Position numbers and translations under genes: made by a program. From the NCBI RefSeq assembly GCF_024138715.1, contig NZ_CP092074.1:806001-870000 (forward strand): a stretch of DNA of 64,000 bases, given 5' to 3'. A model generated the notes under the pieces. The model saw only the letters and a program-made list of their open reading frames with translations, was not told the DNA's origin and did no database searches. Within the stretch, counting starts at the first letter, position 1. Each line of letters begins with the position of its first letter. The DNA is from Emticicia sp. 21SJ11W-3 (GTDB lineage Bacteria > Bacteroidota > Bacteroidia > Cytophagales > Spirosomataceae). Positions 17,272-26,747 of the stretch are shown in pieces.

Positions 17272-18300
17272 ATGAAACTTCAACACCTGTTTATTCTTAT
17301 TTGTTTATTAACGTTTAAAAATAGTTTTTCGCAAAGCCCTATCTTAAAAAAAGAGAATATTTTTGAGAATCCACCCTTTGCCGAATGCCATGCGTCAAGC
17401 ATAGTTGAGCTATCAAAGGGCCAGATGATGGCCACCTGGTTTGGCGGTACGAGGGAGTCGAATCCTGATGTATGTATATGGATAGCCAGGTATGACGGCA
17501 GCAAATGGTCTAAGCCTGAAAAAGTTGCCGACGGCGTAATTAATGATAAACTGAGATACCCAACCTGGAACCCCGTATTGTTTAAAACCAAAGAAGGAAA
17601 ACTTTTTCTGTTCTATAAAGTAGGCAAGAACCCGAGAGAGTGGTGGGGCGAAATGAAAACATCAGCTGATAATGGTGCAACGTGGTCTGCAGCAGAAAAA
17701 CTACCGGAAGGAATGCTGGGGCCAATAAAAAACAAACCGGTTCAACTGGCTAACGGCGATATACTGTATCCTACCAGTACTGAAAGCGTAAAGGGCAATA
17801 AATGGCATATCCACCTTGAAAAATCTGATAAAAATGGCAGAAACTGGCAGAAAATAGAAATCGAGAACGATACCTTCGGCGTAATTCAGCCAAGTATTCT
17901 GCAGTATGCCGATGGACGAATGCAATTGCTTTGCCGCAGTAAGCAGAATTATGTGGTAGAGACGTGGTCAACCGATAACGGTAAAACCTGGGGGCCATTG
18001 AAGGTAACAAGCCTGCCAAACCCGAACTCGGGTACCGATGCAGTAACGCTGAAAAACGGATTGCAACTAATTGTTTATAATCCTTTGAAAAAGGGCAGAG
18101 AGTGGTCGAACGGGCGTCAGAAACTAAGTGTTGCTGCTTCAAGAGACGGAGTTAACTGGAAAGATATTTGTGTGTTAGAAGACGAACCTAAAGGCGAGTT
18201 CAGCTATCCGGCCATCATACAGTCGAGCGATGGTCTGGTTCATATTACTTACACCAACGACCGTAAAAACGTAAGATACGTAGTGCTTGACGTTAAATAG
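17272..18300 (+). CDS. secreted sialidase-like (BNR-repeat) exo-enzyme
   Basis: 342 residues from ATG 17272; a TTG three codons upstream is less likely. Signal peptide LFILICLLTFKNSFS. The mature part is a six-bladed propeller with BNR/Asp-box motifs (SADNGATWSAAE, STDNGKTWGPL, SRDGVNWKD) and the start PPFAECHASSIVEL, MMATWFGGTRES with an arginine, characteristic of the sialidase superfamily group common in Bacteroidota polysaccharide use. Whether it cleaves sialic acid is not clear: many of these act on other substrates. It is a single gene with a strong palindromic terminator. Confidence 0.82.
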   Translation: MKLQHLFILICLLTFKNSFSQSPILKKENIFENPPFAECHASSIVELSKGQMMATWFGGTRESNPDVCIWIARYDGSKWSKPEKVADGVINDKLRYPTWNPVLFKTKEGKLFLFYKVGKNPREWWGEMKTSADNGATWSAAEKLPEGMLGPIKNKPVQLANGDILYPTSTESVKGNKWHIHLEKSDKNGRNWQKIEIENDTFGVIQPSILQYADGRMQLLCRSKQNYVVETWSTDNGKTWGPLKVTSLPNPNSGTDAVTLKNGLQLIVYNPLKKGREWSNGRQKLSVAASRDGVNWKDICVLEDEPKGEFSYPAIIQSSDGLVHITYTNDRKNVRYVVLDVK

Positions 18301-18320
18301 TTTCTTTTAAACCTGGTATA

Positions 18321-18356
18321 AAAAAGCAGATAAGGCGCGCCTTATCTGCTTTTTTG
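18321..18356. terminator. palindromic terminator after the sialidase-like gene
   Basis: A perfect 26-base palindrome, arm AGCAGATAAGGCG, at 18325-18350 is flanked by A-run and T-run, so it can terminate in both directions. Confidence 0.85.
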
Positions 18357-18433
18357 TTTGTATAAATGATTGATTTACAAGTCTGTGAGTGTATAGCCTG
18401 GCTGCTTTGGGGCTTATGTAAGAGCCGCGAACC

Positions 18434-18589
18434 ATGAATACCGCCAAAAAAACTTCATTTTATGCATTTCATCGAAAAGGCGGGTCAATTATTAATCTAA
18501 ATCCTGACATTTGATTCAACAAAACGCAGCAGATAAAGCGTTGGGTTAAAGAAAATGAAAAGTTGATAGTACAATTGCTATTGAATTAA
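18434..18589 (+). pseudogene. possible decayed small gene
   Basis: Translating from ATG 18434 gives MNTAKKTSFYAFHRKGG, one in-frame TGA after about 26 codons, then a continuation including KTQQIKRWVKENEKLIVQLL to a TAA. The C-terminal part faintly resembles the end of small DUF4160-type toxin-antitoxin proteins (helix with W and ENxxL), but the likeness is too weak to name it. A chance frame is an equal possibility. Confidence 0.2.
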
Positions 18590-18672
18590 TTGCTCGGCGT
18601 TAAACTGCTGCTTTTGCGTAATCTCAAAAAGTAAAAAATACCTTTAGCTAACCGATAGTTAGGGGTATCTGT

Positions 18673-18706
18673 AAAAAAAGAAAAGTGGAGCTAAAGTTTG
18701 CTCCAC
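18673..18706 (-). terminator. minus-strand terminator in the gene-poor region
   Basis: GTGGAGC (18685-18691) pairs with GCTCCAC (18700-18706), loop TAAAGTTT. On the minus strand it is followed by TTTTCTTTTTTT, giving a classic intrinsic terminator. It lies 36 bases beyond the stop of the 44-codon frame at 18742-18876, suggesting a short minus-strand transcript. Confidence 0.6.
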
Positions 18707-18741
18707 GTTTACTGACAATTGCTATTGAGTGAATATTTTTA

Positions 18742-18876
18742 TTACGTTGATTTTATTAAGTCATCATGTAATTTCTTCCAGATAAAAAGGCTTTCTATAG
18801 TCATTTTCGGATACTTTGCTCGATTGGCAAAACAACTATAAAGAGTAACATCGAAGCCCAAAAAGTATTTAATCAC
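18742..18876 (-). CDS. 44-residue open frame, unidentified (possible gene remnant)
   Basis: Starts at GTG 18876, six bases after GGAGGAG on the minus strand, and ends at TAA 18742. The peptide (VIKYFLGFDVTLYSC, ending FIWKKLHDDLIKST) has natural-looking composition. The start KYFLGFDV recalls the first strand of IS110-type transposases (YFLGIDVSK), but the rest does not follow that family, so at most it is a scrambled remnant. Upstream sequence in frame is closed by a TAA. A terminator-like hairpin follows. Confidence 0.25.
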   Translation of the reverse strand: MIKYFLGFDVTLYSCFANRAKYPKMTIESLFIWKKLHDDLIKST

Positions 18877-18877
18877 A

Positions 18878-18954
18878 TCCAACTCCTCCCATTATTGAGC
18901 ATCTTTCATAATTAGGTAATCTATTAGAGATGCTCATTCAGGGGAGGGTTGGAG
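18878..18954. repeat. imperfect inverted repeat, REP-like
   Basis: Outer arms TCCAACTCCTCCC and GGGGAGGGTTGGA pair with a few mismatches. Inner arms TGAGCATCT and AGATGCTCA pair perfectly. The loop is AT-rich. G/C-rich outer arms of this kind are typical of dispersed palindromic elements or small non-autonomous transposons, but there is only one copy in the window. Confidence 0.5.
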
Positions 18955-19304
18955 TGACCATTACGATGTCCCTTCATCTTAATAGAAATAATCATACCAA
19001 AAATGATTACGATTGGATTTGAGTTTTTTTGCTGCGTATGGTCATTAGGTTAATTTTCAAACTTAAGGTTAAATATTTGCTTCATATTTAAGCCGTTCGA
19101 TAATAATATTTTTTATTTGATACCCCTTGATAATTTTTTGGATAGGATAGCAGTACGAAAATCCTGCTGAAAGTGGCTGTTTGTTTAAATTGAAAAATTA
19201 TTTAACGGATACAAAATAATAACAATAAAAAAATGGCATGGATTTTGTTGGCAAGGCCGCTTTGCCGCAAGATTTTGAAAATATCCATGCTTAATTCTTC
19301 TGAC

Positions 19305-19523
19305 ATGAAAAATCATTCGAAATCTACACTAAATACTATTGAAGAGGTACTGGCAGAATTAAACGAGTTGCTGGCGCAAAAAGAAAAGGAAGATTACGCA
19401 CGAATATTTATTAAGCGCCATAATATATCAACTACTTATCAGTCAGGCGACTATCTGACAATTATGGATATACGTTCAACGTCTTGCGGACAGAAAAACT
19501 GGGTGGCTCGTTTTACTTTATAA
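19305..19523 (+). CDS. small hypothetical protein
   Basis: 72 residues from ATG 19305. An in-frame ATG at 19233 would add 24 residues of doubtful sequence. The N-terminal half is a charged helix (LNTIEEVLAELNELLAQKEKEDYARIF) with coiled-coil character, followed by a short polar tail ending CGQKNWVARFTL. I recognise no family. It lies next to the gene-poor relic region and converges on the DUF4835 gene 26 bases away. It could be a genuine small gene or a fragment. Confidence 0.4.
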   Translation: MKNHSKSTLNTIEEVLAELNELLAQKEKEDYARIFIKRHNISTTYQSGDYLTIMDIRSTSCGQKNWVARFTL

Positions 19524-19549
19524 CCTTGCAGGCGGCCTGAAGTGCCGCA

Positions 19550-20455
19550 TTATTTAGTAAGTCTGCGGTATTGCTCAGTTTTTGATGGGTCTATTGATGA
19601 TAACACCTGAAAAGCCTTTTGTTTTTCTTCTTTTGTTGCTTCAGAAAACACATTTACCATTTCTTCACTTTTGGCGTCCAGAAAGCTATTCATAAGCACC
19701 GAGTTAGTTCTTGATTGCTGAAGGCTTTTAATAGTGCTTATAAAATCTAATATCAGTCGTCGGCTTCCTGCGGGGTCAGTGGTCAGGTTGTCAAGTGCCA
19801 ATCTGTGATAATTGTACACGCCTTCTCTGAAAGGCAGCAATTGCTGATTCTGCAGATTCTCAACCAGCCAGTACCTGTTTCTTACATCACCGGTTTGCTC
19901 CCAGCCGGCTTGCCCTGCACTGGCAGCCAGATTAGCCACGTTATATGCACGCGTAAGAAAGCGGTCTCCGCCGTTTTTTGAAAAACTGTCGTAATCAAGT
20001 GTCAGGGCTATTAATGAATAAAACCCCAGAATAGAGGTCAGGTTATTAGAGAAATTCTGTTCATTAAAAATCATCTGGCGGTCTTCCGGCGAGAATGATA
20101 TATTAAAGTTACGGTCTACGTATGTCAGCAGCAGGGTTTCGTAAGTGGTATTAAATACCGGCCTGATAACCTGAAACTGGGCATTGCCCTGAAACACATT
20201 CTGTTGCGGTGACTTCGTAAAGGTTATAATGAGATTGCACTTGATACGTTCGTTCTGAGCAAATAGGTCATTGGTCCAGCGTTTATTGTTCATAAACTCG
20301 CTGATGGCCAGTTTCATGTCTGTAAATACCTGTTTTTCAGAGGCCTGCTGCGCGTTAATCTGGTCTGATACAATGGTTACATTACAGTTTATTTCCTGGG
20401 CGTAGCTGCTTAAAAAAGCGCAGGCCAGCAGGCATGTCATTGCTATTTTTTTCAT
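19550..20455 (-). CDS. DUF4835 family protein (T9SS-associated, PorD-like)
   Basis: 301 residues. Signal peptide MTCLLACAFLSSYAQ, then the family pattern: EINCNVTIVSDQIN, FTDMKLAISEFMNNKRWTND, ERIKCNLIITF, GNAQFQVIRPVFNTTYETLLLTYVDRNF, SPEDRQMIFNEQNF and YSLIALTLDYDSFSKNGGD. From memory, this Bacteroidota family has been linked to the type IX secretion system under the name PorD; I treat that as family knowledge, not proven here. It follows coaBC by 15 bases, an arrangement conserved in Bacteroidota. Confidence 0.88.
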   Translation of the reverse strand: MKKIAMTCLLACAFLSSYAQEINCNVTIVSDQINAQQASEKQVFTDMKLAISEFMNNKRWTNDLFAQNERIKCNLIITFTKSPQQNVFQGNAQFQVIRPVFNTTYETLLLTYVDRNFNISFSPEDRQMIFNEQNFSNNLTSILGFYSLIALTLDYDSFSKNGGDRFLTRAYNVANLAASAGQAGWEQTGDVRNRYWLVENLQNQQLLPFREGVYNYHRLALDNLTTDPAGSRRLILDFISTIKSLQQSRTNSVLMNSFLDAKSEEMVNVFSEATKEEKQKAFQVLSSIDPSKTEQYRRLTK

Positions 20456-20470
20456 AGTTGTACCGTTATC

Positions 20471-21739
20471 TTATCCGGTAAATTTGTTCAGAACAATTTT
20501 CAGTATATCCACTGCTACTTCCTGTTTCGGTTTCAGATCAAAATCATACAGATTCCCCTCTTTGTCAAGAATTTTAATCTTGTTGGTATCATAACGAAAA
20601 CCAGCGCCTTTATCTTGTAAGGAGTTCAACACAATGAGGTCGAAGTTCTTTTTTTCCAGCTTGCCTTTGGCGTTTTCCAGTTCGTTATCTGTTTCTAACG
20701 CAAAGCCAATCAGCAGTTGCCCGTTTTTTTTCCTTGCACCCAATGTGGCCGCAATATCTATGGTTCTGGTTAGCTCAATATTAAAAACATCCTCTTTCTT
20801 TTTTATTTTTTTGTCGGCCACATGCACGGGGGTATAGTCTGCCACGGCCGCTGCCAGAATCACAATATCGTTGTCTAAGAAATGTTTTTCAACGGTTTCA
20901 TACATTTGCCGCGCAGAAAACACCTGCTCTGTTTTTACACCGGCAGGTGCAGGTACAGAAACCGGGCCACTTACTAACGTAACGTTTGCCCCGGCCATGC
21001 AAAAGGCCTCGGCAATGGCATAGCCCATTTTCCCTGACGAGTGATTGCTGATGAAACGTACCGGGTCTATGGGTTCCTGGGTTGGTCCGGCGGTAATCAG
21101 TACTTTTTTACCAGCAAGGGTGTGGTTCTTCAAAAAATGGCTGCTTAGTGCATGCACAATATTTTCAGGCTCTGCAAGGCGGCCTTCACCTGTCAGGCCG
21201 CTGGCGAGTTCGCCATGTTCGGCATTGATAATATAGTTCCCGTATGCCTTTAGTTTTTCCAGATTACCAAGGGTGCCTGGGTGCCGGTACATGTCCAGAT
21301 CCATGGCAGGCGCAAAGAAAACCGGGCATCTGGCCGATAAATAAGTAGCCACAAGCAGGTTGTCGGCCATTGCATTGGCGCATTTGGCCAGTGTATTGGC
21401 CGTGGCGGGCGCAATAATAAAGGCATCGGCCCACAAACCCAGTTCAACATGGTTGTTCCATTCGCCGGTTTCATTTTTTACAAAAGAAGACACAACCGGG
21501 TTTTTAGACAACGTGGCTAAAGTAAGCGGCGTAATAAAGGTTTTTGCGGCGTCGGTCATAATTACTCTTACCTCAGCTTCGGCTTTTACAAGCAGCCGTA
21601 TAAGCAATGCCGATTTATAGGCAGCTATACTGCCGCTTACCCCGAGTAGTATTTTTTTATCTTTTAAAATCAATGTCTTTGGTGCTTTGGTACACTTTTT
21701 TATATTGTATATGTATAACGCAACAAAAATAGAAAACAT
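20471..21739 (-). CDS. coaBC: bifunctional phosphopantothenoylcysteine decarboxylase / synthetase
   Basis: 422 residues from ATG 21739. The N-terminal flavoprotein (CoaC) half has KKILLGVSGSIAAYK, the histidine in NHVELGLWADAFIIAPATANTLAK, and ADNLLVATYLS. The C-terminal CoaB half has KVLITAGPTQEPIDPVRFISNHSSGKMGYAIAE and a late lysine-rich loop DKKIKKKED. It makes 4'-phosphopantetheine for coenzyme A. The first 31 residues (to TLILKDKK) are not part of the usual domain. A TTG at 21673 would give a protein of about 400 residues, closer to family length, so the start is uncertain. Confidence 0.93.
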   Translation of the reverse strand: MFSIFVALYIYNIKKCTKAPKTLILKDKKILLGVSGSIAAYKSALLIRLLVKAEAEVRVIMTDAAKTFITPLTLATLSKNPVVSSFVKNETGEWNNHVELGLWADAFIIAPATANTLAKCANAMADNLLVATYLSARCPVFFAPAMDLDMYRHPGTLGNLEKLKAYGNYIINAEHGELASGLTGEGRLAEPENIVHALSSHFLKNHTLAGKKVLITAGPTQEPIDPVRFISNHSSGKMGYAIAEAFCMAGANVTLVSGPVSVPAPAGVKTEQVFSARQMYETVEKHFLDNDIVILAAAVADYTPVHVADKKIKKKEDVFNIELTRTIDIAATLGARKKNGQLLIGFALETDNELENAKGKLEKKNFDLIVLNSLQDKGAGFRYDTNKIKILDKEGNLYDFDLKPKQEVAVDILKIVLNKFTG

Positions 21740-21809
21740 CAGATTAACTCATTGATAATTTCTTCAAAAGTGTATACATTTAAAAATTAAGTAGCCTGAA
21801 TAGAATTTA

Positions 21810-24800
21810 ATGAAAAAACTCTCACGCATTTTTATCTGGTTGATAGTTGGAGTCTTCGTTTTGTTGGGATTAGTCTTTCTGTTTGTTCAGTCGCCTACCG
21901 GGCAGGATTACATCACCATACAGGCAGCTTCGTTTCTTCGTAAAAAGCTGGGCACACCTGTTACCATTCAAAAGGTCAGATTCCGTATTCCTGACTGGGT
22001 ATTGCTAGAGGGAGTGTACGTGCCAGACCTGAAAAAAGATACACTTTTGGCCGGTAAAAGGTTGTATATCGACATAGATATGCTTGGCTTGCTGTCGAAC
22101 GATGTAAAGCTGAATCAGATTGAACTTGAAAACGTAAGGGTAAAAGTAAACCGTACTTTGCCTGATACCACCTTCAATTTTAATTATATTCTGAATGCAT
22201 TTATGTCGAAAGAGCCTGATACCACCTCTTCCAACAATCCTTTCGATATAAGCCTGAAACGTGTAAAGCTCAATAATGTTAAAATTACCTACAAAGATGC
22301 CGTAATAGGTACCGATGCCGATGTAGATATAAAAGATTTATCGACCCAGTTTGGTGAGTTTAACATCGCCAAGTCTCAATACCACGTCGACCAGCTGAAA
22401 GGAGACGGCGGAAGCGCCAGCTTAAGGCTCTATAAACCATTGAAAACCAGTACTTCAGCTCCGGAAACGGCGGCTAAAGTCAACGCTGCCGATACACTTG
22501 ATATAAATGTAGGTAATGTAGACCTGGCTAATTTTAAATGGTTGCTTGACAGCCAGGAAGATGGCCTTAAAAATGGTGTTAATCTGGGGCATTTGCAGCT
22601 GCAGGGCGATAAAATCTATCTGAACAGCCAAAAGGTGGTGTTCAGGAAAATAGCCCTGGCCAATACTACAGCGTTTGTAGAAATGGCCAAAATACCCAAG
22701 CAGGCACCCAAAGCTAAGGAAGCAGATAACGCATCAGGAGGCACGCCCGGCTGGGAGGCCATTATTGGTGATATTCAGCTAAGTAAAGTGGGCCTTCGGT
22801 ATGACGACAATAATTCTACTCGCCTGACAAGGGGGCTGGATTATGCCCACCTTGATGTAAAAGACCTGGGTTTGCTGCTGAAAAACTTTATTTACAGCTC
22901 CGACAAAATTGCAGGCCAGCTTTCAAAAGGAACATTTGCCGAACGAAGCGGGCTGGTGTTGCAAAATCTTACCACAAATTTTAATTACACAAACCAAGAG
23001 ATTGGGCTGAGGAATTTTTTCCTCAAAACTCCCCAAACTGTCATTCGTGATGAGATGGTAATGCGATATGATGACATTGCCGATCTTTCAAAAAATTTAG
23101 GTAGTGTGCGTGTGAAGGCCAGCATTAAAAAAAGCCAGCTTGCCATGCGCGACTTGCTGATACTTATGCCTGAGCTGGCAAAAAATGCTACCTTTAAGAA
23201 TAACCAGAACGATATAATTAAAGCCGACGGACAAATTACAGGCAGGGTAAATAACCTGGCCATATCAAAGTTAGACATCAGTGGCTTTGGCGCTACCAAG
23301 GTAAAAGCTAGAGGCAGCATTACGGGGCTTCCTGATGTAAACAGACTGGGTTTCAATCTGGATATCAATGAGGTAAGCACAACTAAAAAGGATATTATAA
23401 AACTGGCTGGCCCCGGCACGCTGCCAGAATCGATTGAAATACCGGAGAAACTGACCCTGAGAGGTAAACTGAAAGGGAAAGCAGACGACCTACAGGTTGA
23501 TGCCACCCTTAATTCAGACTTTGGAGTTGCCATTGTTACAGGCAAACTGCAGAATTTTGTAAAAGGCCGTAATCAGGCCTATGATGCCCGGCTTACTTTG
23601 CAGGATTTTGACGCCGGCAAACTGATTAAACAGCCTCAGAATGTAGGCAAACTAACGCTGGAAGTAAACGCCAGGGGCACAGGTATTGACCCCAAAACCA
23701 TGAACGCCAGCATTTCAGGTGCGGCCAGAAGTGCGGTTCTGAATGGTTATGAGTATAATGACATTGTTCTGAAAGGCGATATTCACAATCAGATTGCTAA
23801 CATTCAGACCTCATTAGATGACCCCAATGCTGATTTCAAACTCATTTCAACCATCGATTTGTCAAAGCCTTATCCGGCAGTAAAAGGGGAAGTTGACATC
23901 AGGAATATTGATTTGAAAAAGTTAAACCTGTATGCTGAAAACCTGAAATTAAAAGGGGATATAAGAGTAGACATGGCCTCCACCGATCCTAAGAATCCGG
24001 TTGGGAGTATCTGGATCAACGAAACCGTTGTAGAAGCAGGCGGGAAGGTGATTCCGCTTGATACCACCAGCCTTGTTATAAAGGATTTGCCGGATGGCCA
24101 TGATATTGCCGTTAAGTCGCCGATTCTGAATGCCCATGTAAGCGGTGAGTTTGATTATATTCGTCTGTTGGATATCCTCCTTACCGAAATAAGCAAGTAT
24201 TTTGTTATACCTAATCTGGCCTATACACCTGTTACAGAGCCTTATAACCTGAAGATTGATGCTAAGTTTAATCAGCATCCGCTTGTGCAGAGTTTCGTTC
24301 CTGCATTAACCAAAATGGATACCATGCGGCTTTCGGCCACGCTCGACAGCCGGAAAGATACAACCATGCAGGTATCGTTGTCAGTGCCTCTGGTTGAGTA
24401 CGATTCGTCAGTTGTACGTAACGCTGGCCTGAAACTATTTGCCGTGGGCGATAAAGCTACCTACAGCGGGGGCGTAGGGCTTATCAATGTTTCAGACATG
24501 ATTATCAGACGCACCAGTCTTGGAGGAGAAATAGCCGATAATGCGCTTACAGCCAAGGTTGTTCTGAAAGACTCATTAAATAAAGACAGATTTGTTATAC
24601 CTGCCCGCTTGCAGTCTGTTGAAAACCAGTATCGACTAAATTTAAGTAACTCAGGTACACTGATAGATTATAAAGAGTGGCGGTCTGATTCGCTGGGTTA
24701 TGTGCAATACGGAGCCGGGGGCTTAACGGTAAAGAAGTTTTTGCTTGAGCAAAACGGCCAGCGGCTGCTGGTAAACAGCACTACCGATGAGCCTAATGCC

Positions 24801-26747
24801 CCCATTGAAGTAAATATAGACAGCCTTCATATCAAACCTTTTGTTACCCTTGTAACGCAAGACTCTACCACCGCCGGAGGTACCATGAATGGCGATTTTA
24901 GAATTGCCGATTACATGACCGGAACGCCTGCTTTTTCGGGCGATTTAATTATCAGAAATTTTACTTTCTCGCAAAATCCGATAGGTAACCTGACACTCAA
25001 TGCTAGAAATGAATCTGCTGACGTGATTTCTGCCAGGGCTTCGGTTATCAGCAATACGAATGACATTCAGCTCAGTGGTAATTACCTGTTGAATGAAAAG
25101 AATTCGCTTGATTTCAATATTGATATCAATAAATTAAGTGCGCAAACGGTTCAGGCATTCAGTTTTGGTCAGCTAAAAAACTCCAGTGGTAACCTGAGTG
25201 GTAAACTGAGCGTGAAAGGAGAGCCAGTTAAGCCGTCAATATCAGGTAATCTTAAATTTGATAATGTGGGTCTGGCATTAACCCAACTGGGTTCTAAGTA
25301 TCTGCTCAATAACCAGACAATTGTGTTCGATAACAGTAACATTAAGTTCAATAATCTGGTAATAGCCGATACCCTGGGGCAAAAACTACAGGTAAATGGA
25401 AATGTAAACATTCAGAACATCCCTGATTTTGCCTATAATCTGGATGTGAAAGCCAAAAATTTTATGGTATTGAATGGCAGCCGTAAAGATAACGACTTCT
25501 TCTATGGCAAAGGATTTGTTGATGCAGACCTGAATGTGCGCGGAGTAGGAGCCAAGCCCTCTATTGAAGGCGGGGTAAAACTGAAAGAAGGAAGCGACAT
25601 AACCGTTATTCTGCCTGATGACTCAATTGGTGAAACCGAAACTGATGGTGTGATTGAGTTTGTGAATATGAAAAATCCGGTTACTGAACTTCCGGCAGAT
25701 ACGTCAAAGGCTGCATCCAACTACGATTTTGCATCTGAAATGGCGCTGAATATTGAGGTAGACGACAAGTCACAGCTTAATATCATCATAGATGAGGTTA
25801 ACGGCGATAATCTGAAAATTAAAGGAAATGCCCAGCTAAATACGGGTATAACCCCCGGTGGCGAATTTTATATATTTGGTTTGTACGAACTTTCGTCGGG
25901 GCAGTATGACCTTACGTTTCAGGTGTTGAAAAGACAATTTACCATAGAAAAAGGTAGTACTCTTTTGTGGACCGGCGACCCGATGAAAGCGCAGATTGAT
26001 ATAACAGCTGCTTACCCGATTGACGTGGAGCTTACCTCATTGAGCGACGAGGCCAAAAACTATGGTAAGGTTCCGGTTAAGGTGTTATTGAAAATGCAGG
26101 GTAGTTTGTCGAGCCCGAATATCAGCTTTGATATTGTACTTGATGACAGGAGAGCAACCGGCGACATGAAGAATTTTGTTGAAAACAATGCCGTCTTTTC
26201 AGCTTTCAGAGATGACCCGGTGGCCATGAACAAGCAGGTTTTCTCGCTGCTGATTCTCAATCGTTTTTCAGGCGAACAATCTTCTGATTTCTTTTCTGGA
26301 ATCAATGCTGAGGCAATGGCTCGCCAGAGTGTAAGTAAAATCCTGACAGACCAGCTGAATGTACTGGCCGGAGACCTCATTAAAGGCGTAAAACTTGATT
26401 TCAACCTTAACTCCGATATCCTCACGGGGCAAACCGGTTCGGTGGTGGGTAACAGAACAGACCTGAACGTTGGCCTGAGCAAAGCCTTCCTTAACGACAG
26501 GCTGACGGTATCTGTCGGCAGAAATTTCCAGCTTGAGAACACCACAGGTATTCAGAAAAGCTCAACTGAAATTTTCGATAACATTGCCTTAAACTATGCG
26601 CTTACTAAAGACGGGCAGTATATGTTCAGGGCGTTTCGTAAAAATGAATTTTTTATTCTGGACGGATACGTTCAGGAAACCGGGGTAAGCTTTCTGATAA
26701 CCTTAAGTTATGATCAATTAAAAGAATTATTGGGTAAAAAGAAATGA
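21810..26747 (+). CDS. tamB: TamB-type translocation and assembly module protein
   Basis: 1645 residues. An N-terminal membrane anchor (FIWLIVGVFVLLGLVFLFVQ) is followed by an AsmA-like start (VTIQKVRFRIPDWVLLEGVYVPD) and then more than 1300 residues of repeating beta-strands (periplasmic beta-helical groove). The C-terminal TamB/DUF490 domain occupies about 1280-1645 (EFYIFGLYELSSGQYDLTFQVLKRQFTIEKGSTLLWTGDP, then FSLLILNRF). The family spans the periplasm and is implicated in outer-membrane protein insertion or lipid transfer. Its stop overlaps the start of tamL by four bases (ATGA), so the two are translationally coupled. Both are opposite in strand to the coaBC and rpoZ genes around them. 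Confidence 0.92.
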   Translation: MKKLSRIFIWLIVGVFVLLGLVFLFVQSPTGQDYITIQAASFLRKKLGTPVTIQKVRFRIPDWVLLEGVYVPDLKKDTLLAGKRLYIDIDMLGLLSNDVKLNQIELENVRVKVNRTLPDTTFNFNYILNAFMSKEPDTTSSNNPFDISLKRVKLNNVKITYKDAVIGTDADVDIKDLSTQFGEFNIAKSQYHVDQLKGDGGSASLRLYKPLKTSTSAPETAAKVNAADTLDINVGNVDLANFKWLLDSQEDGLKNGVNLGHLQLQGDKIYLNSQKVVFRKIALANTTAFVEMAKIPKQAPKAKEADNASGGTPGWEAIIGDIQLSKVGLRYDDNNSTRLTRGLDYAHLDVKDLGLLLKNFIYSSDKIAGQLSKGTFAERSGLVLQNLTTNFNYTNQEIGLRNFFLKTPQTVIRDEMVMRYDDIADLSKNLGSVRVKASIKKSQLAMRDLLILMPELAKNATFKNNQNDIIKADGQITGRVNNLAISKLDISGFGATKVKARGSITGLPDVNRLGFNLDINEVSTTKKDIIKLAGPGTLPESIEIPEKLTLRGKLKGKADDLQVDATLNSDFGVAIVTGKLQNFVKGRNQAYDARLTLQDFDAGKLIKQPQNVGKLTLEVNARGTGIDPKTMNASISGAARSAVLNGYEYNDIVLKGDIHNQIANIQTSLDDPNADFKLISTIDLSKPYPAVKGEVDIRNIDLKKLNLYAENLKLKGDIRVDMASTDPKNPVGSIWINETVVEAGGKVIPLDTTSLVIKDLPDGHDIAVKSPILNAHVSGEFDYIRLLDILLTEISKYFVIPNLAYTPVTEPYNLKIDAKFNQHPLVQSFVPALTKMDTMRLSATLDSRKDTTMQVSLSVPLVEYDSSVVRNAGLKLFAVGDKATYSGGVGLINVSDMIIRRTSLGGEIADNALTAKVVLKDSLNKDRFVIPARLQSVENQYRLNLSNSGTLIDYKEWRSDSLGYVQYGAGGLTVKKFLLEQNGQRLLVNSTTDEPNAPIEVNIDSLHIKPFVTLVTQDSTTAGGTMNGDFRIADYMTGTPAFSGDLIIRNFTFSQNPIGNLTLNARNESADVISARASVISNTNDIQLSGNYLLNEKNSLDFNIDINKLSAQTVQAFSFGQLKNSSGNLSGKLSVKGEPVKPSISGNLKFDNVGLALTQLGSKYLLNNQTIVFDNSNIKFNNLVIADTLGQKLQVNGNVNIQNIPDFAYNLDVKAKNFMVLNGSRKDNDFFYGKGFVDADLNVRGVGAKPSIEGGVKLKEGSDITVILPDDSIGETETDGVIEFVNMKNPVTELPADTSKAASNYDFASEMALNIEVDDKSQLNIIIDEVNGDNLKIKGNAQLNTGITPGGEFYIFGLYELSSGQYDLTFQVLKRQFTIEKGSTLLWTGDPMKAQIDITAAYPIDVELTSLSDEAKNYGKVPVKVLLKMQGSLSSPNISFDIVLDDRRATGDMKNFVENNAVFSAFRDDPVAMNKQVFSLLILNRFSGEQSSDFFSGINAEAMARQSVSKILTDQLNVLAGDLIKGVKLDFNLNSDILTGQTGSVVGNRTDLNVGLSKAFLNDRLTVSVGRNFQLENTTGIQKSSTEIFDNIALNYALTKDGQYMFRAFRKNEFFILDGYVQETGVSFLITLSYDQLKELLGKKK

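Larger units (their letters stand above)
18301..19304. other. gene-poor region with hairpins and possible gene relics
   Basis: One kilobase without a clear gene, between the sialidase-like gene and a small open frame. It holds a perfect palindrome terminator (18321-18356), a hairpin-plus-U-tract on the minus strand (18673-18706), an interrupted small frame on the plus strand (18434-18589), a 44-codon minus-strand frame (18742-18876) and an imperfect long inverted repeat (18878-18954). Codon-like signal is weak throughout. It reads like debris of one or more small mobile or toxin-antitoxin-type elements, but I cannot identify a source. Confidence 0.5.

Noticed and set aside
18742-18876. IS110-family transposase remnant
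   Set aside because: Only about eight residues (KYFLGFDV) recall the family start; the remaining 36 residues do not follow it, so I list the frame as unidentified.
18940-18990. M36 peptidase fragment (frame reads GEGWSDHYDV)
   Set aside because: The likeness is limited to a few residues, and the stretch is part of an inverted repeat with a stop codon right after.
22985-23545. 186-codon minus-strand open frame inside tamB
   Set aside because: Antisense to a continuous tamB frame with family features; serine/leucine-rich shadow translation.
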